Shown piece by piece: positions 9,656 to 21,528 of a stretch of 64,000 nucleotides of DNA. The notes beneath the pieces were generated by a model. The model saw only the letters and a program-made list of their open reading frames with translations. It made no database searches and was not told where the DNA came from. The position numbers and the translations under genes were made by a program. Position 1 is the stretch's first letter. Each line of letters starts with the position of its first letter. This stretch comes from Wallemia ichthyophaga EXF-994 (lineage: Eukaryota; Basidiomycota; Wallemiomycetes; Wallemiales; Wallemiaceae). The DNA is taken from contig NW_008806280.1 of the NCBI RefSeq assembly GCF_000400465.1, positions 310,001 through 374,000 of the forward strand. The letters run 5' to 3'.

Positions 9656-11459
9656 GTATTTTCGTGTGCTCAGTGTAACTTGTTTCGAGTTATTAATACA
9701 TCGGAACTTTCAATTTAGTAGGATGTGTAGGCTGTGTGACTCTTCAAACTGGAATCCGTGATCAATTGTTTTTGGTTGCGAAGACATCATTCCTTCTACG
9801 GTATTATGCGTGTCTGTTCAATGTGCTATCTGCACCAATTCAGTAAGTAGAAAGACTCAGACGGCTTTGGGACAGGTCGAGACAGGTTAAAATGCGAAAA
9901 TGAAGCTGATAGCATCTATACATAAGCTTAGCTGTTTTAGCAGGATTATTCCCTATTTCTCACCGATTCACAAAAGTAAAACACGTCATCTCCAAATCGA
10001 ATGGCAGGCATACTCAATGACATGTTCGTTACTGCACCGCAATTGCTGAAGTTGATATATTTGCAACATTCTGTAATAATTGGTTATGCAATAAATGTGT
10101 AAGTGGGGGTTTTAGAACATATCGTAGTGATATGCTCTGTACTAGTCCAGCTAGATTTAGCATGTTTCAAGGAAGGTAGAATGGTGTTTGAAACTATGAA
10201 TACCTTTTGTGATGCTTTTTGCGATTCCAACCCAGCCTCAATCACCTCCACAACCTCATAATTCAACATCTTGAAATGCACCAGGTGAAGTCAAAGTCAC
10301 TATTTCAGAGTAGGACTGACCCCCGTTACTTTACATGATACTTTGTATGAGTTCCATTTAATAGACGTGTAATTATCCAAAATAGCATTAATTTCCTGGA
10401 GCCATTATTAAGTCTATTAGACGCTAAGTGTTCCAAAAAAAAAAAGTAAATCGCGTTTATAGAGATTAATTATAAAATATCTTTAGGTGCACGTGGCCCC
10501 CAAGAATCATAATTGTTTGTTTTCACCACTAGAGATTGTGAATTGCTCCGTAATGATCCTGTAGCGTGCCTCAGAGTGATTTCAGACTATTGCTTCCAAG
10601 CAGCTCGCAGGGCGAGATTTCGAACTCCAAGAATCTAAATCTGACAAATTCACATTCCCATCAACCAGAGCTACCAATCAATATATTCTATTTGGAGATC
10701 ATCAAAAGTCGTAAATCAACAATTTGAGATGAAGTGAGTGGTAGTCGAGAATTCCAACTCAATGGAAATTGAGCGTATTGCTGAAATTAACGTAGACTTG
10801 AAGTGCTCAGAAATCCATCAAAATAACGGTTATGCTAGATTATTCATTTGTCGTTTACATCTTGGCTGTCTTCGCGCTCATTTAGCCATTTGCAAGATGA
10901 GCAGAGCAGCTTTAAGTCGATTAACCGATTTATATTGATACTGGTATGTACAAGTACAGGAATGAGAACGTGAATGACCTGTGGGTATCTCGTAAATTCT
11001 TTCTAAGATCATCGGTGATAAGCAGCCGAGTTGTAGATTGGGCTATCAGCGGGAGTGAGAAGAAAATAGACAGGGTAGATGTTGTGGGTGTTCCTAGTAG
11101 ATATATCAATGAAATTCGATTGTTCCTTGTACCTGCTCTGTCTACTTTCGCAACGAGTACTCCGACCTGAGGAACAAAAAGATCAGCTGTTGTGAGTCTA
11201 TCACTTGAAGGCTTGACACGACAGCAGGGATCACATCTCCCAATCCAACAACAGCACGATGATCGGCTTTTAGTAGCGAAAATTCTTTAACACCACAACT
11301 TCAACTAAAATGCAAAAATATAAGGCCATTGATATATGACATATATATATAAAGGAAAATGTACAAAAGAGATTTATAAGATGAGAGGAAGTGGAGATAT
11401 AATATAGGTATAACATAGCAGTAAATAAAGAGCCGAAATATCCAGGAAGCCGAAATACA
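9656..11459. other. Gene-poor stretch, about 1.8 kb
   Basis: The longest stretch without a supportable gene in the window. Frames of 65-75 codons (about 10738-10938 and 10946-11170, plus strand) have no signal, homology or splice logic that I can defend. A short run encoding MLDYSFVVYILAVFALI followed directly by a stop (about 10832-10885) looks signal-peptide-like and could be a relic. There is an A-run near 10434 and an AT-repeat near 11338-11350. It may hold decayed genes or non-coding transcripts. Confidence 0.45.
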
Positions 11460-14400
11460 CTAGCCCATAGTAATCTGCTTCTTCTGAGACTGTTTAGGCT
11501 GATTGAAATTTGAGCCTGGTCTCGACATTATGAGGGCCTGAGTTGAAGTCCTCTCTCTGACGACCTTGGCAATAGTCAAAAGCAGGTCTGATTTTTTCAG
11601 AGGCTTTGTGACATATTCGTCCATGCCAGCATTGATACATCTTTCTCTATCACCCATCATAGCGTGTGCAGTGAGGGCGATGATAGGAGTTCTCTCAAAC
11701 CCGGATTCTCGTTCGAGCTGTCGGATAACTGTTGTTGCCTCTATACCACCCATAACAGGCATGGAAACATCCATTAGAATCAAATCATAAGCTCTGTCTG
11801 TCGCAGCTCTGGATTTCAGTGCCTCGACTGCTAAAGCACCATTTCCGACAATTTCGCATTTATGACCAGATTGCTCAAGGTACTTGGTCGCCAGTTTCTG
11901 ATTGACCACGTTGTCCTCAGCTAGCAGTATGTCATAGTGTTCTTTAGGATCCGTGTCTGCTGACTGGAATGCGAGAGTTTCGAGGGCAGCAAGAAGGGCA
12001 TTACCTAGATCCTGCACATTCGTCGGTGTGGCAACATAAGACGTTATACCCATATCCAAGCACCACTTGAGGTTCAAACGCGGTATGAAAGGTGCGCATA
12101 GTATTATAGGTATGTACCTCAAATGATCGACTTCTCTGAGTCTTTCAGCCACTTGGAAAGAATCAACAACTACCGTGTCTATAATTGGGGCGTGCGGGTG
12201 TCTGATTGATGCTTCCTCTACGGATTGGACCTTGATCAAATGTACTCCAACCTCCTTGAAAACACTCTCGACTCCGGTTTGGTCCTTGTTGCAGTCAACA
12301 AAGAGCAAGCAACGATTCTGCACAGGTGCGAGCTTAGCTTTGATTGACGTTATTGGAAGGTGCTCGACTTGTAATAGCACGGTGAAGTAGAACTGAGAGC
12401 CTTGGTCGTATTTACTCTCAACCCACATTTCACCACCCATTAAGTTGACTAGACGCTTCGAAATCGATAAACCTAAACCTGTACCACCATATTTCTGACA
12501 GGGTTGTCAACGAATGTAGGAAAACGACAACTGACTCACTCTAGTTGTAGACCCATCAGCTTGTGCGAAAGTCTCGAAGATAACCTCCAGTTTATCAGAC
12601 TCAATACCGATACCCGTATCAGCTACGCAGAACTGCAACATTATAGCCCCTTCATTAACATTAGGGGGAACGTCGACCATCTCCACAGACAACGCGATAT
12701 AACCTTGCTGAGTGAATTTGACAGCGTTACCGATCAAATTAGTAATAATCTGCTTAACTCTGAGCGGATCACCGACGACTTGATCAGGGATGTGTGGCTC
12801 AATGTCATAAATCAAATCTAGCTTGTTTTGAGCTGCTTTAGTTGCCAATGTCTTGAGCACAGTGAATATTACCGATCTCAATGAGTACGGTACAGTCTCA
12901 ACAGACATTCTACCAGCTTCTATCTTTGATATATCAAGGATATCGTCAATGATAGCCAGCAGAGATGAAGCCAAGTTAGCAACGATCATCAAATTCTCTC
13001 GTTGAGTTCTCGTCAACTCAGTCTCTAGTGTCAAACCTGTTAGACCAATAATACCATTCATAGGAGTCCTGATTTCGTGCGAGGTATTGGCTAAGAATTC
13101 AGACTTGGATCTGTTTGCCAACTCTGCAGCTTCTCTAGCAGCTGTGTTTCTCTGAATACTCTCACGCAAGTTGTATACCATTTGATTAATCTTAGTCTTG
13201 AGACTGTCCATTTCACCAGAAGCCTCGACCGTAATAAATCGAGTGACATCACCACCAACGGCGGCGGCAGAGATTTGAGCGAAACCTCTGACTTGAGAGG
13301 TGAGGTTGGAAGCCATAGTATTGACAGATTGGGTAATTTCTTGCCATGTACCATCAACATTATCGACTTGAGCCTGTACACCCAATTTACCTTCGGTACC
13401 GACCTCTCTGGCGACTCTGGTGACTTCTGTAGCAAACACTGCCAATCTATCAATCATGGAGTTGATAGTCTGAACGAGTTCGTGGATTTCACCTGATGAT
13501 TGGATAGAAACCTTTTTCGCCAAATCACCTCGAGCTACTGCATTTGTTGCTTCAGCGATAGATCTGACTTGTAGGGTTAAGTTTGCAGCCATTGTGTTAA
13601 CACTGTCGGTAAGAGACTTCCAAGTACCGTCGACACCTTCAACTCTAGCCTGTCCACCCAATTTACCATCGGTACCGACCTCACGAGCGACTCTGGTTAC
13701 TTCATCGGAGAACGTTCTCAATGAACCAACCATACCATTAACCGTTTGTTTCAATTTGAGTATCTCACCCTTGACGTCAACATCAATCTTCTTTGACAAA
13801 TCACCCCTAGCAACAGCAGTAGTGACCTCTGCGATAGATCTGACTTGCGTTGTCAAGTTCAAAGCCATGTGATTAACAGATTCGGTCAACTGTCTCCAAG
13901 TTCCTTCAACATTTGGCACAACAGCTTGTCCACCGAGATTACCATCTGTACCGACCTCACGCGCCACACGTTCGACTTCTGCAGCGAATGTACGAAGTTG
14001 GGCAACCTGTAAAATGTGTGAGGAATGTAGATTCAGGGAAATACACCAACTCACCATGTTATTGACAGTTAATTTCAGTTCGAGAATTTCACCCTGGACA
14101 TCAACATCAACAGTCTTGGTAAGGTCACCTTTGGCAACTGATTTTGTGACTTGAGCGATCTCTCTTACTTGTGATGTAAGGTTTGCAGCCATCTTGTTGA
14201 CGTTGTGGGTTAGTTCCGCCCACGTACCTTCAACACCTTCGACAACAGCCTGTCCACCAAGTTTACCCTGTGTACCTACTTCGAGAGACACCCTAGAGAT
14301 CTCTCTAGCAAATATACGTAATTGACCAACCATACCATTGACGGTATCTTTAAGCAGGGCCATTTCACCTTCAGCCAAGATATTAATAGTCTGCGAAAGA

Positions 14401-15813
14401 TCACCGCGGGCGACAGCCGTTGTTACCGAACCAATAGATCTTACTTGATTGGTCAAGTTGGTACACATTCGATTGACGTTAATTGTCAAATCTTTCCATA
14501 CACCCTCGAGATCTTTATCTTCAGCTTGACCACCTAATTTACCTTGAGAACCGACTTCAAGAGAAACACGAGTGACTTCCGCCGCAAGATGATTCAACTG
14601 TACAACCATACCATTTATCGTCATTTTCAATTCGAGAATTTCACCATTGGCTTCAACTTCAATAGTTTTTGTTAGATCACCTTTAGCGACAGCCTTTGTA
14701 ACTTCAGCGATAGATCTGACCTGATTTGTAAGATTTGCAGCTAGACTGTTTACCGTATCTGTAAGTTCTCGCCAAGTCCCGTCAACACCTTCGACGACGG
14801 CCTGACCACCGAGTTTACCTTGGGAGCCGACTTCAAGGGAAACACGAGTAACTTCAGTAGCGAAAGTACGTAATCTGTCAACCATAGAATTGATAATATC
14901 CTTCAATTCGACCATAACATGACCTTGAACGGGAACAACGATTTTCTGAGACAAGTCACCATTAGCAACAGCCTTACAGACTCTTGCGACATCCTGTACC
15001 TGAGCCTTGAGTAATCTTAACTCCTCAGAGGGATCAATAGGGTTTTCGTGTGGATCGATGGGATTTGCGAGGAACATGAGTGGATTTGGAAGGGGTAAGT
15101 GAGCCAATTGAGATTTATCGAGAGTAACATTTTCATTATTTGAAGAAGCCGTTGAAAGAGCGTTGGCGGCAGCGCCAGCTAAGTCCGTGAGAGGGTTGTT
15201 AGGATCGAGGGGGAGAGGCTGAGGGCGAAGCTGCGGAGTCTGGTGTTCGTTTGAATCGGAAGGAGCTTTGTTTGAGTTTTCGCTTGTGTCTGAAGTGTGA
15301 GACGATGTAGTGTCCTTATCCTTGTCCTTGTTAGGATTCTGAGTTTGAGCCTGTACGGCTAAGAAGGCGGCAGAGATAGTTTCAGCTTTTCTCAAGCGCT
15401 CCGCTAGTCTTGAGATATGGTCCTCAATTGCACCCATAAGTTCATCCTGGAGTGGATAATCAGCGGAATTCCAAACAGAAAGCACAACGCACCTTCTGAG
15501 GGCCTTCCCAAGGATCGAATGACCACGGAGGGAGAGAAACATTTGACGGTAACTTGCCTGCTTTGATTGCGGGTGCGAGTGGAATGGGCGAAGGAGACGC
15601 AGATAGGCTATTGAGAACCGTGTGCAAATGGCCCAAGAACATGGCGGATTTGTTTGAGTAGCGCGAGTGGTTTGGCAGTGTACCTGCTGATGTCCCTGAC
15701 GACGGTTGCCTGTCCATCGCAGTCGTTGGCTCAACTCGCAATTTCTTCGATGGCCTGTCTGTGGGAGATAAACTGGGCCTTAAATCCTGGCCTTGATTGT
15801 TGTTAAGTGACAC
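11460..15813 (-). CDS. NIK1: Group III hybrid histidine kinase with HAMP repeats (osmosensor)
   Basis: Soluble hybrid kinase of the NIK1/OS-1/HIK1 class, which feeds the HOG MAPK pathway and is the target of dicarboximide and phenylpyrrole fungicides. Minus-strand exons 15813-15493, 15446-14055, 14006-12540 and 12494-11460; introns of 46, 48 and 45 nt; 1404 aa. Order: a disordered Ser/Pro-rich N-terminus; six full repeats of about 92 residues plus a seventh partial HAMP unit (about residues 255-865, each with GDL...GEI..LK..(V/I)N and GTW); an H-box with phosphoacceptor His ([10 protein letters not shown], about 880); N and G boxes ([16 protein letters not shown]); a degenerate receiver-like region; and a true receiver with the phosphoacceptor Asp in LILMDVSMP (about 1295) and the conserved Lys in VTKPL. 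The second intron is 48 nt with no in-frame stop. Confidence 0.95.
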
Positions 15814-15929
15814 TTTCTTTGGTTTTAAAGGGAGACTCGTTTCCGCTCTCCCGATGTTCAGTGTTTAGATTGAGCCGACTGAGATAAACAACAAAGTTGG
15901 ATCAAATTACAAAACTTTTTTTTATTCTT

Positions 15930-18900
15930 TCAAGCCAGTCCAGCAGCAAGATATGATGTGAGCGATACTACTTCGTCGTAGCCTATCTTGAGTAGTATCC
16001 GCACCATTTCCCGCTGCACTTCTCCCCGATTGCGTTCCAACCTCTGCAGGCTAAGATGCGATAAGTTCCATAGCCGTGCGTCGGTTTCTGCGACCACTGT
16101 GCAATTCCTTTTTGAGCCTGAGATTCCTGATATTTCACCCGCCACCGTCCCCGTCAGCATTGTTTCATCTACTGGTGAACTGTGTCCATCGAACATGTAA
16201 GTAGCCCTGAGAATACCCCTCTCAATGAGATAATAGCTGTGTTTTCTAGTCAGCCTTTATCTGCTTCATTCAATCCATTCCTACCCGTTTGGCTCTTCAT
16301 TCTGTCTCCAAAGAATATCACCCGCCTTGAGATCCACTGGGGTGAAATATGGTGCGAGTTGTCTATAAAAGTCGATATGAGCATCAGTGTATGTCTTGAA
16401 TGTACCAATGATAAGCGATAGAGGTTGAGGATGTTTTTGGTGATTATCCTCACTCTCACCCTCACTCTCCTCCTCGCTGTCGAACACGTTAAGATTCTTT
16501 GATATACTACCAACTCTAGGAGTCTGGCCACCGTCAACCTCCTCTTCCTCCTCAAGGGGCGAGCAATTAAGCGCCAAGTTCTGAGTATGGACGTGTCCTT
16601 GATGAGCGTCTTCAGTAAAGTTGGCAGCGTCTTGAATGAGATTGTTACGCGGACTAGTTGACATACTTTCCGATATCCTAAACGCCATTTTATTATTATG
16701 TTTCTTCGGAAACTCCACCCCACCCGTCAGCGCGAGTGTCTGATATTTCTTATGCGACGCTGGATGTGAGTAGAGTCCTCTAAGATAAGAATTCTCGACG
16801 TATTCGAGTGCATCGTTGAGATCCTTCGCGACCTCTAGTCTGAATTCCTCCATATCAGACCAACACCCAACACTACGCAGTGCGATCCCAATGTTAGACT
16901 CTGGCGACTCGATCCCACAGAGCACGAGCGTCACATGTCGCGCGACGAGCAGCCGCGCGATACGAACAAACGATTCGGCTGCGGAGAAATCGACACCACT
17001 GACCAGCCTTAAATCTAGAATTAGGAAGCGCAGTGGGTTTTTGTCCCACTGAGCCGCATCGAGCATCTCCCTTGTCATCTCCTCCACTACGCTGATAGTA
17101 CCAAAGAAAAGGAAACCTTGCAATCGCATCACCTGCGTCTGCTTACCGACACGATGCAGGAAGGAGCGTTGGATGGCGTGTCGCCTCACTGTAGACTTGA
17201 GCGACTGTCCATTAAACACCGCTCGAACGGGCCGACGACGGGCGTTTTGCACTACGAAGAAGAGACATGCGAGGATTATCCCAATAATAACACCGAACAC
17301 AAAATCGAACAGTGTCATACTAACAATGATAGCCCACATTGTAAAATACTCAAGCTTGTTCACCTTCCCGAAGGTGTCCCAAACGGCTTCCTTGACGAGA
17401 TCGATCCCGAGGACAAAAATGAGCGTACCAACAGCCATAACAGGTATGAACGAGATGGCGCCTGGTCCAACGAGGGCTATTCCGACTGTTGCGAGTGTTA
17501 GCATATACCCAGACAGCTTACTCCCCCCGCCCGTTCTGTAGAAGAGTACAGAATTTGAGTAGACGAGGTAGTTGGGGAAGGTGCCAAGCAAGCCAGCCAA
17601 AGTGTTGGAGTAGCCATGCGCCACTAGCTCTTTATCGAGATCCACATTATCGACATCTAAACTGACACCTGGTAATTTGGTTTAGTAAAACCCACTGCTG
17701 AAGACGAAATTCTTACTCAGAGCCGGAACGTTAAGAGGTACGTGCAGTACGCTAAAAAATACAAGCGCAAGCTGGGTCGGTAGGGTCTCAAGTATACCCT
17801 TCCAGCTTACCGCTTTGAAATCAAAGTAGGAGTAGAATCTGTAAAAGGGCGCATTGGCACCGTCACCGACGTCAAAAATCCAATTGAGTTGACGAAGTTT
17901 GTCAAGTGGTATGTGAGCAGAGAGGACGACAATGTAGAAGATAATGGGAACGAAGATGAGGAAGACGGGTGTGATGAGTGGGTTGGAGAAGAAGTATGTG
18001 AGGATCCGCAGTACTACTGCCAGACACAGAGCGGGAAACCACTGCGAGAAAACTCTAAGATTGGTGAAGAGAAAAGAGATAGTAGACCAGCTATAAGTGA
18101 AACCTTCATTGTTAAGCCCAGCGGTGATCTCCAGTCCCGTTTCGAGGAGAAATACACCGACGCCGCCAATAGATCCAACGAGAATATGACGCGGGAAAAA
18201 CCCTATGAAAGCACCGAGTCTCATCTTTCCGAGGAGAAAGAAAGTGAGACCTACGAGCAAGCTGGAGAGAGCGAAGGTGACCATAGTAGTAGAAATGATT
18301 TCGTGTTTATTGGATGTGCTCTTCTCGATGATATCGACAAGGATATGGAAAAAAGGGACAGTCTCGATGATCATGGAGCCATTTCCACCAGAGAAGACGC
18401 TGCCGCCTGAGCTAAAGACGAGCTGACTAACAATGCAAGTGACGAGGAACATGGAGACGCCATCACCGCCAAAACCGGTAAAGGTTCTGCCTGGGGGAAA
18501 GGCGATCATGCCATAACTGACACCGTCGAGAATGTTGAGCATAAGGCCGAGCATTGTGGCAGGAATGACCTCCGAGACGGATTTGGCGGAGTATTTGAGG
18601 CTGTTTAAGATAAGCCTTGGTTTTGAGAGTTTTGATTGGCTGTTTTGATTGGATATATGGTCTGGGTGGTGGTATAGCAGAGGCGTAGAGTCGTTTGGGG
18701 GAGTTGGAGGGGTGACTTCGATGTGAGAAGTGCTTTGTGGGTTTTGAGAGTTTCTATGTCTAATTGAGGCCAAGTCCAAGTGTTTGTCTGAATCTCTTCT
18801 GGCTTCACCGATAACATCTAAAGAGTTATCCAGAGGGTTCTCGTCGTCGTGAACATTGTCATCCTCATCATCACGCTCATCGATTGGATTTTCATGTTCA

Positions 18901-19124
18901 AAGCTGAAATCGAATTCGTCGTGGCTACCCGATTCGTTCTCGGACATGGCCAAATTGGCTAAGTGAGCCGTCTTTGCTCTGTTTTCTGGACCAACTGAGA
19001 AATCCTGGGATCTGTGATTTGTGGGGTGAGCGGGTGCAATGCCTACAAACAAACCCACGCACTCTTCATCATTATTTGAAATGAAGCTATTTCTAGTCCT
19101 CCTCACTGAAGAATATGACGCCAT
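15930..19124 (-). CDS. VSB1: SLC26/SulP transporter with STAS and cyclic-nucleotide-binding-like domain, VSB1-like
   Basis: 1032-aa membrane protein of the YGR125W/Vsb1 type, which in yeast loads basic amino acids into the vacuole. Exons 19124-17717, 17668-16285 and 16236-15930; both introns are 48 nt. Order: an acidic, disordered N-terminus (about 170 aa, rich in Asp/Glu/Asn/Ser), an SLC26 membrane core (about 175-620) beginning SVSEVIPATMLGLMLN, a STAS domain (about 640-770; LRFLILDLRLVSGVDFSAAE), an acidic linker and a C-terminal cNMP-binding fold (YYLIERGILRATYMF ... TVAGEISGISG). The second splice uses a GG|GT donor, because only that phase continues the cNMP fold. Vacuolar localisation and substrate are inferred from the yeast homologue. 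Start-codon context was not independently tested. Confidence 0.88.
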
Positions 19125-19749
19125 CCAGTTCTATTTCCTTATTTCCAATTTCTCACTTGATGACAGCAACTGCTGATAAGAGCAGGATCGGCGAGAAAAT
19201 CCTGATAAGGAGAGAATTTTCTCCCCTGAGCTGAATAATTGCACAAGGACAACCAGATAAGTATTAAAAGTAAAAGAGGTATATAAGGTATACAATTGAT
19301 ATTTACGTGTAAAAATCCACCACCACCTAAGCTTTAGTTAGTACTTAATTTTAATAGCACCCAATCACAGCCCAAATAAGTCTCAGGCATTTACTTTTAC
19401 TCTTATTGGTTGACATCAAAAGTTATCAGGCCTATCATACGGACATCATCGACGTTGTGGGCTGTTGAGGCTGTATAGATAACTTACAGTAATTATATTC
19501 GGAGTGGATTTTACTGTGGTAATATCCACACTTGCACATCCACTCCATCCTCAACGTCCATTTCCAACCCGCGTCATGTGCTTTTTGAGAGCCGAGAAAT
19601 TTTAATTTCAAAATGGAAAATGGAAAATTTTGAGCACTCACTGAGCAGCAAATGGTGACTAAGGGGGGAGGGGGGTGTAAAAGATTTTATACAACACACA
19701 CGCTCAACTTCAACAAACACGTGCTAGTATGTGATAATAAGACATACCC
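19125..19749. other. Intergenic region between VSB1 and a coiled-coil gene
   Basis: About 625 bp, AT-rich, containing the VSB1 promoter side and the 3' end of the next minus-strand gene. A poly-G tract (GGGGGGAGGGGGG, about 19664-19676) stands out. No coding feature is seen. Confidence 0.5.
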
Positions 19750-20748
19750 CTACACCCCTCTAAACGTGTGTATGAGTTTAGGTGGCAGTTCATCGCTCCT
19801 CGCTGACCAAGATTCCCAGAATGCTTGCTCGTTAGTTTCGTTCAAATGGTGAAGCTGGTTGATCCGGCATTCTGCCTCTGTGCGCACGCGATCGATTTCC
19901 TTGACGAGGGAAGCCTGACGATCGAATTCGTTTCTCAGGGAGAGATTAGAGCGAACATACGCGGCGTACACCTCCAAGATGTGATCAGCCTGTTGGTGCA
20001 GCGCATGTATCTCACCCTGAAGCGTGTCGACATATTTCTCTATATCCGACTGTAGGGTGTGAGATTGAGCAAGAGATTCCCTTACCTCCCCTTTATCCTC
20101 CAACGCCTCCACTCTGGCCTGCAGACTGCGCATGCACTCTTCGTAGCGCGCGCGCAGACTGTCCGACCTCGAGCGCACACCTTCAGCATCGCCTAGCGCA
20201 CTCTCACTTTCGCTCACAATACTCGCCAGCTCGTCTACGTCACCATTCAGGATACTCATCTCGTCCGCTGTCAAGTTGTGGTCGGCATCCGCATCGATCA
20301 GCTGCGTCCAATGCACATGCACCGATGCGAGATGTGCGTTGAGAGTTGGGTGTATGTTCTGCCTAAACGCATCTAACCATGCTTCTACTCCCCGGAACTC
20401 ATCTAGCAGTGCATATCGACTTGGGAGTGGTCCTGCGTTGAGGAGCATTGTGAGACATCGCAGCAAATTTTTCGACGAGTACCCTGCCTGTGTGAGCGAT
20501 TGCTGGTACTGGTGCAGCGAGGTGATTATTGTGTTGAATACGTCTGTATCAACATACTCGGAGAAGGTGGAAGGGGTGTTGTGGTAGAAGGGAGAGTCTG
20601 AGGAATGTGTGGTATGTGTAGTGTGTGTAGGCAGCTGTATAGCGTCTAGCTGCAGAGCAGATTCTTTAAGCTTGGCCAGGTAGCTGCTTGTGATGCTTTT
20701 CAAGTGCTGGGCGGGTGTGTGAGATGACGTCATGTACACAAACCACAC
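19750..20748 (-). CDS. Coiled-coil hypothetical protein (332 aa), possibly ATG17-like
   Basis: Single-exon ORF. Starts are possible at 20748 (MWFVYMTSS) or five codons later at MTSS. There is no TM segment or signal peptide. A His/Thr/Ser-rich spacer lies near residues 40-60. The rest is heptad-like helix, especially about 190-300 (DSLRARYEECMRSLQARVEALEDK..., QSDIEKYVDTLQGEIHALHQQ). The chain closes with NEQAFWESWSARSDELPPKL. The helical layout and the Phe...Leu-Pro-x-x-Leu ending recall the C-terminus of Atg17 scaffold proteins, but the match is weak and other coiled-coil families (spindle or kinetochore) remain possible. It is divergent from the 21024 gene with 275 bp between. Confidence 0.6.
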   Translation of the reverse strand: MWFVYMTSSHTPAQHLKSITSSYLAKLKESALQLDAIQLPTHTTHTTHSSDSPFYHNTPSTFSEYVDTDVFNTIITSLHQYQQSLTQAGYSSKNLLRCLTMLLNAGPLPSRYALLDEFRGVEAWLDAFRQNIHPTLNAHLASVHVHWTQLIDADADHNLTADEMSILNGDVDELASIVSESESALGDAEGVRSRSDSLRARYEECMRSLQARVEALEDKGEVRESLAQSHTLQSDIEKYVDTLQGEIHALHQQADHILEVYAAYVRSNLSLRNEFDRQASLVKEIDRVRTEAECRINQLHHLNETNEQAFWESWSARSDELPPKLIHTFRGV

Positions 20749-21023
20749 TGACTACGTCGATAGAGTTTATTTTAACGTATCGGGTGTGTAGCTGGTGAAT
20801 CTGTAGCTGATTTGACTATTGTAGATTAGAAATATCACCAGTGCGCCACCCTCCACGCACTTGAAGGAGCTGATTACACCTTGTGATAACACAATCAAGG
20901 TGACTATCCAACTGAGAGCATCTAGATTGATTAGATTTGACCACATCATGCGCTTGAATCATCAGCTTTTCAATTTTATTGAGATTTTGTATGTATTTCT
21001 TCGATTTGATCACAGCTTCAATC

Positions 21024-21491
21024 ATGGCGGGTGAGAATGAAGCGATTACGCTGGACGAAATCCTGCCTATAGACGATAGCATGATAGAATATACCGAGAA
21101 GAGGGATAGATTTGCTGATATGTTCGAGCGCAGTGTGAGCAGCTTCGAGGGGAATGTGATGATTCTCGACAAGTACTGGTACAGCGACGATAAAAAGCTG
21201 GATAAAGTTACGCAATTTCTCCCGCACGCTGCAGAATTCAAGCTGAACGGATTGTATTATAATAGCCAATTTGAAGGCTGCTTGAAGGCATGTTTAGAGT
21301 TGCTGGGAAAACACAGCGAGTTGAGCGATAACAAGGAGATAAGGGATATCGTGATGAGGTCATTGAATAGATTAGAGGGGAGTGTAAAAGATGGCTATGT
21401 GGATTGGCTGTGTAGTAGGTACCCTTCTATACTGGCTAATGAAGCTGGCGTAGAAGACTCCAAGTTGTATAGAAGTGTAAAAGAGTTGTAA
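21024..21491 (+). CDS. Hypothetical acidic protein (155 aa)
   Basis: Intronless. Start at ATG 21024 (MAGENEAITLDEILP) is chosen over the in-frame upstream Met at 20979 because the upstream segment (MRFCMYFFDLITAS) is uncharacteristic leader sequence. The protein is acidic, helical and lacks TM segments; one central patch (NGLYYNSQFEGCLKACLEL) resembles a helix-turn-helix repeat such as a TPR. I do not recognise the family. The stop is only 37 bp before the SGF11 start on the same strand, so the two genes may share a transcript or nearly overlapping promoter and terminator. Confidence 0.6.
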   Translation: MAGENEAITLDEILPIDDSMIEYTEKRDRFADMFERSVSSFEGNVMILDKYWYSDDKKLDKVTQFLPHAAEFKLNGLYYNSQFEGCLKACLELLGKHSELSDNKEIRDIVMRSLNRLEGSVKDGYVDWLCSRYPSILANEAGVEDSKLYRSVKEL

Positions 21492-21528
21492 TTTAAATTC
21501 ATTTCCTCGTTGTTCTCCTACTTCCATT

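Noticed and set aside
10738-11170. Two 65-75 codon ORFs in the gene-poor stretch
   Set aside because: No homology, codon bias or signal sequence; likely chance.
17889-18410. Long antisense ORF opposite VSB1
   Set aside because: It is a shadow of the acidic/charged coding strand; composition mirrors the transporter and no splice or start support exists.
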